In this document: positions 28,016 through 33,934 of the stretch, piece by piece | Numbering within the stretch: position 1 is the stretch's first letter | Layout of the letters: each line of letters opens with the position of its first letter | Source of the DNA: Paludibacteraceae bacterium | Lineage (GTDB): Bacteria; Bacteroidota; Bacteroidia; Bacteroidales; Paludibacteraceae | Assembly: GCA_016938015.1 (NCBI GenBank) | Contig: JAFGVL010000052.1 | Span: 1-33,934, forward strand | Direction: 5' to 3' | DNA length: 33,934 bases | Program-made: the position numbers and the translations under genes | Notes under the pieces: model-generated | The model's database searches: none | What the model was told of the DNA's origin: nothing | Seen by the model: the letters and a program-made list of their open reading frames with translations, nothing else

Positions 28016-28023
28016 TATATTTG
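28016..28023 (+). promoter_or_regulatory. -7 box (TATATTTG) of comM
   Basis: TATATTTG fits TAnnTTTG and lies 67 bases before the comM ATG in a gap shared with the divergent thioredoxin promoter. A TTTG at 27985 is too far (27 bases) to be a standard -33 element. Confidence 0.5.
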
Positions 28024-28090
28024 TAAGCGTTTATTATTTTTCTTTTGAAACAGATTCAAATTAGTTATTGTTCAATTAAAATTTATAAAA

Positions 28091-29629
28091 ATGTTGGTAA
28101 AAACATACGGTGCTGCCGTTCATGGTATTGATGCTACTATTGTAACGATTGAGGTAAATGTATCTCAGGGCATTCAATTTTTTTTGGTTGGTTTGCCTGA
28201 TAATGCTGTAAAAGAAAGTCATAAGCGAATAATTTCAGCTTTACAGCACAACAATCTAAAAATTCCTCGTATGCAGGTTGTAATTAATATGGCTCCTGCC
28301 GATATACGCAAAGAAGGTTCTGCTTACGATTTGCCTTTGGCCATTGGAATAATGGGCGCAAATGCTACCATAAAAGCCGATGAAATCGATAAATACGTTA
28401 TTATGGGAGAGCTTTCGTTGGATGGTAGTTTAAAACCGATAAAGGGTGTTTTGCCAATAGCAATAAAGGCTAGAAAAGAAGGCTTTAAAGGGTTTATTTT
28501 GCCAAAAGAAAATAGTAGAGAAGCCGCAGTGGTCGACGATTTAGAAATTTATGGGGTAGAAAACATACAGCAAGTAGTCGATTTTTTTAATGGAGACCTA
28601 GCCCTTGAACCTACTATAGTAAATACGCGAGAAGAATTTTTCTCAAATACAGACCATTTTTTAGTTGATTTTGCCGATGTAAAGGGGCAGGAATCTGTAA
28701 AAAGAGCATTAGAAGTTGCTGCTAGTGGAGGGCATAATATTATAATGGTTGGTCCTCCCGGAGCAGGAAAATCAATGATGGCTAAATGTATACCTACCAT
28801 ATTGCCCCCTTTTTCGTTGCACGAAGCACTCGAAACCACAAAAATTCATTCTGTTGCCGGAAAATTAAGTGGAAACACTTCGCTTATGTCCGAACGCCCT
28901 TTTCGTAGTCCGCACCATACTATTTCTGATGTGGCATTGGTTGGCGGTGGCTCTTTCCCTCAACCCGGCGAAATATCTTTAGCCCATAACGGTGTTTTAT
29001 TTCTAGATGAACTCCCCGAATTTAAACGAACCGTGTTAGAGGTTATGCGACAGCCTTTGGAAGATAGAAAGATTAGCATTTCTCGCTCAAAATCTTCGGT
29101 AGAGTATCCTGCCAGTTTTATGTTGGTGGCTTCCATGAATCCTTGTCCTTGTGGGTATTACAATCATCCCGACAAGGAGTGTGTTTGTGCACCCGGTCAG
29201 GTGCAAAAATACTTAAGTAGAATATCCGGACCCTTGCTCGATAGAATTGATATTCACATTGAAATTGTTCCTGTTCCTTTCGAAAAATTGGCAGAAACTC
29301 ATGAAGCTGAAAAAAGTTTTGTTATTCGAGAACGAATTATAAAAGCTCGATTAATTCAAGAAAAAAGATTTAATGATGAAGAGGGTATTTATTGCAATGC
29401 TCAAATGTCTTCAAAAATGTTACGTAAATATGCTTGTCCTGATGAAGCAGGATCTGCCATTTTAAAAAGCGCTATGCAACGACTTAATTTATCTGCTCGA
29501 GCCTATGATAGAATTTTAAAAGTATCGCGCACTATTGCCGATATGGACGGAAGTGAAAATGTGTTGCCCGAACACATAGCAGAGGCGGTTAATTACAGAA
29601 ATTTAGACCGAGAGGGTTGGGCCGGGTAG
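28091..29629 (+). CDS. comM: YifB/ComM-family Mg chelatase-like AAA+ ATPase
   Basis: ComM is a hexameric AAA+ helicase that promotes branch migration of heteroduplex DNA; it supports natural transformation in some bacteria and is widely conserved in others. The 512-residue length is standard. Layout: the N-terminal ChlI-like domain (VHGIDATIVTIEV, FLVGLPDNAVKES; residues 10-170), Walker A GPPGAGKS (221-228), RPFRSPHHTISD (269-280), Walker B GVLFLDELPEF (301-311), a cysteine cluster NPCPCGYYNHPDKECVC (350-366) and the C-terminal segment LSARAYDRILKVSRTIADM. The ATG at 28091 matches the conserved MLVKTYGAAVHGI opening. It stands alone, followed by parE 149 bases later. Family membership is certain; a competence role here is not shown. 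Confidence 0.95.
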   Translation: MLVKTYGAAVHGIDATIVTIEVNVSQGIQFFLVGLPDNAVKESHKRIISALQHNNLKIPRMQVVINMAPADIRKEGSAYDLPLAIGIMGANATIKADEIDKYVIMGELSLDGSLKPIKGVLPIAIKARKEGFKGFILPKENSREAAVVDDLEIYGVENIQQVVDFFNGDLALEPTIVNTREEFFSNTDHFLVDFADVKGQESVKRALEVAASGGHNIIMVGPPGAGKSMMAKCIPTILPPFSLHEALETTKIHSVAGKLSGNTSLMSERPFRSPHHTISDVALVGGGSFPQPGEISLAHNGVLFLDELPEFKRTVLEVMRQPLEDRKISISRSKSSVEYPASFMLVASMNPCPCGYYNHPDKECVCAPGQVQKYLSRISGPLLDRIDIHIEIVPVPFEKLAETHEAEKSFVIRERIIKARLIQEKRFNDEEGIYCNAQMSSKMLRKYACPDEAGSAILKSAMQRLNLSARAYDRILKVSRTIADMDGSENVLPEHIAEAVNYRNLDREGWAG

Positions 29630-29765
29630 AACTGCTAATGTTTTGATAAATACGTACTTTATTTTTTAAGCAGTAGTGTGTAGAGAATCAGTGGTGCTAA
29701 AAAAAATACAACTGCATTGTTAATAACTTCCTCGTAGATAAGTTCCTTTCATTTTTCAAAAATCT

Positions 29766-29773
29766 TATTTTTG
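29766..29773 (+). promoter_or_regulatory. -7 box (TATTTTTG) just upstream of parE
   Basis: TATTTTTG fits TAnnTTTG and ends only 5 bases before the parE ATG at 29779, so transcription would start at or next to the start codon, suggesting a leaderless mRNA. Confidence 0.5.
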
Positions 29774-29778
29774 CAATC

Positions 29779-31641
29779 ATGGAAGAAGTAGTAGAAAATA
29801 ACATACAGCAAGTACAGTATAATGATGATAACATCATTACTCTGGAGGGTTTAGAACATGTGCGTCGTCGCCCCGGTATGTATATCGGCAAGTTAGGCGA
29901 TGGTGCTTATGCTGACGATGGAATTTATGTGCTTCTTAAAGAAGTCTTTGATAATTCGGTTGACGAATTCCGAATGGGAAGCGGATCGAGCATCGATGTA
30001 CAAATTAAAGACGGATTGGTAAGTGTACGCGATTATGGTCGTGGTATTCCTTTGGGAAAAATGATTGATGCTGTATCCATAATGAATACCGGAGGAAAGT
30101 ATGATTCAAAAGCATTTAAAAAATCTGTCGGACTTAATGGGGTGGGTACAAAAGCAGTAAATGCACTTTCTTCTGCATTTACCGTTCAAAGTTTTAGAGA
30201 GGGACAGGTAAAAAGAGCTGAATTTTCTGCCGGTAAGCTTACTTCCGAATCGGAATTGCAAGCCACTAAAGAACCCAATGGAACTTTAGTAGAATTTGTT
30301 CCTGATACTCAAATTTTTGGCAACTACAAATACCGCGAAGAGTATATTGAAACCATGCTTCGTAATTATGCCTACCTTAATACAGGTTTGGTTATAAATT
30401 ACAACGATAAAAAGTTTATTTCAAAAAACGGTTTGCTCGACCTTCTGAACGAAAATATTACTTCAGAAAGTCTTTACCCGATTATCCATTTAAAAGGAGA
30501 AGACATAGAAATTGCTTTTACGCATAGCGACCAATATGGAGAAGAATATTATTCTTTTGTAAACGGACAACATACCTCACAAGGAGGAACGCATCAAAGT
30601 GCTTTTCGTGAAGCTATTGCACGAACAATAAAAGAGTATTATAATAAAAATATGGAGTTGGCCGATATCCGAAACGGTATCATAGCTGCGGTGGCAATTA
30701 GTGTAGAAGAACCCGTATTTGAATCGCAAACAAAAATTAAGTTGGGGTCAAAAGATATTGGACCTAATGGCCCATCGGTAAGTAAGTTTATTGGCGATTT
30801 TATAAAGAAAGAATTAGATAATTACCTCCATAAAAATACCGAAACATCGGACATCTTGCTTCGTAAAATTCAAGATTCCGAAAAAGAGCGAAAAGCCATT
30901 GCCGGTGTAACTAAAATGGCACGCGAAAGAGCTAAAAAAGCAAATTTGCATAATCGTAAATTGCGCGATTGTCGTGCGCATTTTAGCGATCCTAAAGGTG
31001 ATTTACGCGAAAAATCGTGCATGTTTATTACCGAAGGTGATTCTGCCAGCGGATCTATAACAAAAAGTCGTGATGTTAATTATCAAGCGGTTTTTAGTTT
31101 ACGCGGTAAACCTCTTAATTGTTATGGGTTAACTAAAAAAGTGGTGTACGAAAACGAAGAGTTTAATTTATTGCAAGCGGCTTTAAATATTGAAGATGGA
31201 TTGGAAGGCTTGCGTTACAATAAAGTTATTATTGCTACCGATGCCGATGATGATGGAATGCATATACGCTTACTTTTACTCACTTTTTTCTTGCAATTTT
31301 TCCCCGATTTAATTAAAAAAGGTCACGTATATATTTTACAAACGCCTCTTTTTAGAGTGAGAAACAAAAAAGAAACTCGTTATTGTTATACCGACGAAGA
31401 ACGTCAGTTAGCTATAAAGGAATTAGGAACGAATCCCGAAATTACTCGTTTTAAAGGTCTTGGTGAAATTTCGCCCGATGAATTCAAGAATTTTATAGAC
31501 GATAAAATAAGACTCGATCCGGTTACTCTTACTAAAGGCGACTCAGTTACTAATTTATTAGAGTTTTATATGGGTAAAAATACCCCCGAAAGACAAACAT
31601 TTATTATTGATAATTTGGTGATTGAAGAGGATGTTGCCTAA
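29779..31641 (+). CDS. parE: DNA topoisomerase IV subunit B (ParE, GyrB family)
   Basis: ParE is the ATPase subunit of topoisomerase IV, which decatenates daughter chromosomes together with ParC. The 620-residue protein shows GHKL-ATPase motifs: [13 protein letters not shown] (25-37), the catalytic Glu/Asn region [12 protein letters not shown] (53-64), DYGRGIP (85-91) and [14 protein letters not shown] (118-131). The transducer segment [14 protein letters not shown] follows. The TOPRIM domain has [10 protein letters not shown] (about 418-427) and DADDDGMH (about 487-494), and [10 protein letters not shown] closes the catalytic core. Length and lack of the GyrB C-terminal extension favour ParE over GyrB, a distinction that is likely but not certain. 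No parC lies next to it on the plus strand. Confidence 0.87.
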   Translation: MEEVVENNIQQVQYNDDNIITLEGLEHVRRRPGMYIGKLGDGAYADDGIYVLLKEVFDNSVDEFRMGSGSSIDVQIKDGLVSVRDYGRGIPLGKMIDAVSIMNTGGKYDSKAFKKSVGLNGVGTKAVNALSSAFTVQSFREGQVKRAEFSAGKLTSESELQATKEPNGTLVEFVPDTQIFGNYKYREEYIETMLRNYAYLNTGLVINYNDKKFISKNGLLDLLNENITSESLYPIIHLKGEDIEIAFTHSDQYGEEYYSFVNGQHTSQGGTHQSAFREAIARTIKEYYNKNMELADIRNGIIAAVAISVEEPVFESQTKIKLGSKDIGPNGPSVSKFIGDFIKKELDNYLHKNTETSDILLRKIQDSEKERKAIAGVTKMARERAKKANLHNRKLRDCRAHFSDPKGDLREKSCMFITEGDSASGSITKSRDVNYQAVFSLRGKPLNCYGLTKKVVYENEEFNLLQAALNIEDGLEGLRYNKVIIATDADDDGMHIRLLLLTFFLQFFPDLIKKGHVYILQTPLFRVRNKKETRYCYTDEERQLAIKELGTNPEITRFKGLGEISPDEFKNFIDDKIRLDPVTLTKGDSVTNLLEFYMGKNTPERQTFIIDNLVIEEDVA

Positions 31642-31658
31642 AAGCTTTTCTATAAAAC

Positions 31659-31705
31659 AAAAAGAAGGCGTCTCACAATTTTGAGTGTGAGACGCCTTCT
31701 TTTTT
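31659..31705. terminator. bidirectional intrinsic terminator after parE
   Basis: A perfect 19-bp stem (31659-31677 with 31686-31704; core GAAGGCGTCTCACA) has an 8-base loop and A/T tails on both sides. It separates the convergent parE (stop 31641) and the outer-membrane-type protein gene (stop 31721). Confidence 0.95.
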
Positions 31706-31720
31706 ATCAGGGATTGTTTA

Positions 31721-32347
31721 TTATAAAGGTAAATAACCTCCAATCGCAACTTTCAACGCTACCGGCAACGATTTTATATCGTTATAAGCAGGACCTTTAT
31801 CTAATATATAACCTACTCCTACTTGCGCCATTAACCAACTTCTGCCCCTAAATACAATTGCCGGACCAATTAAAGTTTGTTTATATCCCCATTTGCTGTC
31901 GTTGCTTAAGCCTTGAACTGTGTATTGTAACGATAAATAAGAACTTCTCATAGATGAAGCAAAATGATAATTAATACCTCCTCCGGCACCAAGAGCGCCT
32001 CCTCCAACTTGAATACCAATTCTATCAGAGAGCAGAAACTCAAATTCGGCTCCAAAAAAAGTACTGCCCGAAACACCAAATCCTGCAGATAAACACACTT
32101 TTGAGTCCCAACCGGAAATCGGTCCGTCGCAACTGGCGTTGTATTGATAATTGGCTAAATCGTTTCGTACAATAAAAGTATCAATTTTAGCTTCGTTTCT
32201 ATAAAAACTAAAATAAACCGCACTACTGTCTTCTCGGCTAATATAACAATCAAATTTTTGCCCTGTTTTGTTTACTACGATATCTTGAGCTGAAACAGCT
32301 ATTGAGCCTAGTAATGCAACAATAATAATCAGTTGTTTTTTAATCAT
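31721..32347 (-). CDS. exported outer-membrane-type protein of unknown function
   Basis: A 208-residue exported protein. The signal peptide is residues 1-21 (hydrophobic IIIVALLGSIAVSAQ). The mature N-terminus (about 22-70) is a small beta-rich domain, IVVNKTGQKFDCYISREDSS, of a type often seen before Bacteroidota outer-membrane domains. From about residue 80 the sequence alternates glycine-rich, aromatic and polar strands (AGFGVSGSTFFGAEFEFLL, GGALGAGGGINYHF, SYLSLQYTVQGL, WLMAQVGVGYIL, VALKVAIGGYLPL), which suggests a small beta-barrel with about eight strands. It stands alone with its own promoter and a shared terminator. No enzyme motif is seen and no function can be assigned. Confidence 0.75.
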   Translation of the reverse strand: MIKKQLIIIVALLGSIAVSAQDIVVNKTGQKFDCYISREDSSAVYFSFYRNEAKIDTFIVRNDLANYQYNASCDGPISGWDSKVCLSAGFGVSGSTFFGAEFEFLLSDRIGIQVGGGALGAGGGINYHFASSMRSSYLSLQYTVQGLSNDSKWGYKQTLIGPAIVFRGRSWLMAQVGVGYILDKGPAYNDIKSLPVALKVAIGGYLPL

Positions 32348-32384
32348 GGAATAGTATTTAGTTAGTACAATTTAGTGTAGCACA

Positions 32385-32392
32385 CAAATATA
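32385..32392 (-). promoter_or_regulatory. -7 box (TATATTTG) of the outer-membrane-type protein gene
   Basis: The minus-strand TATATTTG fits TAnnTTTG and ends 37 bases before the ATG, predicting a leader of about 30 bases. No standard -33 partner is evident. Confidence 0.55.
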
Positions 32393-32472
32393 AAAAATTT
32401 ATTTCAATAAAACACCGCTGTGTTAATTGCAATTAAATGTTAAAGGAATATTATTACTAATTAATTACTTAC

Positions 32473-32480
32473 TACCTTTG
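32473..32480 (+). promoter_or_regulatory. -7 box (TACCTTTG) of cysS
   Basis: TACCTTTG fits TAnnTTTG and ends 27 bases before the cysS ATG, predicting a leader of about 20 bases. The divergent minus-strand promoter lies about 80 bases away. Confidence 0.55.
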
Positions 32481-32507
32481 TGTTTTAATGTAAATATTAT
32501 TTTTCAG

Positions 32508-33934
32508 ATGAAACATACCCTTACCATTTACAACACGCTTACAAGAAAAAAAGAGCTTTTTGTGCCAATTCATCCTACTTCTGTAGGAATGTATGTGTGT
32601 GGCCCCACAGTATATGGCGATGCCCATTTAGGTCATGCTCGTCCGGCAATTACATTCGATTTGCTTTTTCGATATTTAAAACACTTCGGCTATAAAGTGC
32701 GCTATGTGCGTAATATTACCGATGTAGGTCATTTAGAAAACGATGCAGATAGTGGTGAAGATAAAATTGCAAAAAAAGCCAGACTCGAACAGTTAGAGCC
32801 TATGGAAGTGGTGCAACACTACTTGAATAATTACCATAAAAATATGGAAGCGCTAAATGTGCTTCCTCCAAGCATTGAGCCACATGCCTCCGGACATATT
32901 ATTGAACAGATTGAATTTGTAAAAAAAATTCAAGAAGCAGGTTTTGCCTACGAAAGTGAGGGGTCTGTTTATTTCGATGTGGAGAAATACAATACTAAAT
33001 ACAATTATGGCAAATTATCGGGAAGAAATATTGAAGAACTCCTTGAAACTACCCGAGAACTAGACGGTCAGCAAGAAAAACGTCGTTCGGTAGATTTTGC
33101 ACTTTGGAAAAAAGCTTCTCCCGAACATATTATGCATTGGCCTTCTCCATGGAGCGAAGGTTTTCCGGGTTGGCATATGGAGTGTTCGGCAATGGGCACC
33201 AAATATTTAGGAGAAGAATTTGACATTCATGGTGGAGGGATGGATTTGGTGTTCCCTCATCACGAATGCGAAATAGCCCAATCAACCGCAGCGTTAGGCA
33301 AAGAAACCGTTAAATATTGGATGCATAACAATATGATTACCATCAATGGTCAAAAAATGGGCAAGAGCTTAGGTAATTTTATTACATTGGATCAGTTTTT
33401 TACCGGTAATCATCCTTCGCTCGAAAAGGCATATAGCCCAATGACTATAAGGTTTTTTATATTACAAGCCCAATACCGCAGTACGGTTGATTTTAGTAAC
33501 GAAGCATTGCAAGCTGCTGAAAAAGGGCTTCAACGATTAATGGAAGGCTATGCTCGTTTGCAAAAAATGGCACCATCGGCTACCTCAACTGTCGATGTAA
33601 AAGACTTGCAAACTCGTTGCGAACAAGCCATGCAAGACGATTTGAATAGTCCGATTGTAATTGCTCATTTATTCGAAGCTGTTACGGCAATTAATACCAT
33701 TCATGCCGGCACGGCTACTATTTGTGAATCAGATTTAAATGAATTAAAAAATACCTTTAAACTTTTTGTGGAAGATATTCTTGGCTTACAATCCGAGAGT
33801 ACTCAACAAACAGGTTCTGATGCGTACAAAGCTGCCGTAGATTTGTTGTTGCAACTACGGCAAGAAGCCAAAGCAAACAAAGACTGGGCTACTTCCGATA
33901 AAATTCGTAATGAGCTTACTGCTATCGGTTTCGA
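32508..33934 (+). CDS. cysS: cysteinyl-tRNA synthetase (3' end outside the window)
   Basis: CysRS charges tRNA-Cys with cysteine. The frame stays open from ATG 32508 to the window edge, giving 475 residues; the bacterial enzyme usually has about 460-500, so only a short C-terminus should be missing. Class I motifs are in place: zinc ligand Cys31 in [15 protein letters not shown] with HLGH at 40-43 (the HIGH motif), GWHMECSAM (second zinc cysteine), [18 protein letters not shown] (zinc His and Glu), and KMGKS at 283-287. KMGKS replaces the canonical KMSKS, a variant I recall as usual in Bacteroidota CysRS. The C-terminal helical domain with [20 protein letters not shown] is the anticodon-binding end. 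It has its own promoter. Confidence 0.96.
   Translation, partial: MKHTLTIYNTLTRKKELFVPIHPTSVGMYVCGPTVYGDAHLGHARPAITFDLLFRYLKHFGYKVRYVRNITDVGHLENDADSGEDKIAKKARLEQLEPMEVVQHYLNNYHKNMEALNVLPPSIEPHASGHIIEQIEFVKKIQEAGFAYESEGSVYFDVEKYNTKYNYGKLSGRNIEELLETTRELDGQQEKRRSVDFALWKKASPEHIMHWPSPWSEGFPGWHMECSAMGTKYLGEEFDIHGGGMDLVFPHHECEIAQSTAALGKETVKYWMHNNMITINGQKMGKSLGNFITLDQFFTGNHPSLEKAYSPMTIRFFILQAQYRSTVDFSNEALQAAEKGLQRLMEGYARLQKMAPSATSTVDVKDLQTRCEQAMQDDLNSPIVIAHLFEAVTAINTIHAGTATICESDLNELKNTFKLFVEDILGLQSESTQQTGSDAYKAAVDLLLQLRQEAKANKDWATSDKIRNELTAIGF

Noticed and set aside
27985-28023. TTTG at 27985 as -33 element of comM
   Set aside because: The 27-base spacing to TATATTTG exceeds the 19-21 bases typical of Bacteroidota promoters.
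29630-29778. Terminator after comM
   Set aside because: ACTGCT and AGCAGT can pair but enclose a loop of about 40 bases without a T tract after the stem; not a credible intrinsic terminator.

Overview
The window is AT-rich chromosomal DNA from a member of the Bacteroidota, probably of the Bacteroidales type. Three things point there. Two very large secreted proteins end in a type IX secretion (T9SS) C-terminal sorting domain. Genes are preceded by the Bacteroidota -7 promoter box TAnnTTTG and not by clear Shine-Dalgarno sites. The housekeeping proteins (ThiL, RpiB, AhcY, MetY, ComM, ParE, CysS) have the lengths usual for this phylum. No tRNA, rRNA, CRISPR array or insertion sequence was recognised.

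Layout. 1-1.6 kb: the tail of an upstream gene, then thiL and rpiB, closed by a strong terminator. 1.7-5.7 kb: a tightly overlapping three-gene operon (GtrA-like flippase, FAD-dependent oxidoreductase, GT-C/GT39-like membrane glycosyltransferase with a C-terminal MORN-repeat tail), likely acting on a lipid-linked sugar or cell-surface glycan. 5.7-7.1 kb: ahcY on the minus strand, sharing a bidirectional terminator with that operon. 7.4-11.1 kb: one 1210-residue restriction-modification enzyme carrying nuclease, N6-adenine methyltransferase and two HsdS-like target-recognition domains. 11.1-11.45 kb: a gene-free stretch filled by a diverged tandem array with an exact 21-bp period. 11.5-12.8 kb: a short-chain dehydrogenase and a NicO-like membrane protein, both minus.

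12.9-25.7 kb: three consecutive minus-strand genes for secreted proteins of 1572, 580 and 2031 residues. The first and last share a homologous C-terminal module of about 550 residues ending in the T9SS signal; the middle one has a signal peptide but no sorting domain. They look like a cell-surface or adhesin locus built by duplication. 25.9-27.9 kb: metY and a TlpA/ResA-like thioredoxin, minus. 28.1-31.6 kb: comM and parE, plus. 31.7-32.3 kb: a small outer-membrane-type protein, minus. 32.5 kb to the end: cysS, running off the window.

The least explained items are the 21-bp array (about 13 clear units without indels, two DNA helical turns per unit), the single-chain R-M enzyme beside it, the duplicated T9SS module, the MORN-tailed glycosyltransferase, and a shared AATACCAAC element at the predicted transcript starts of metY and the thioredoxin gene. 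No complete new multi-gene system could be demonstrated from sequence alone.
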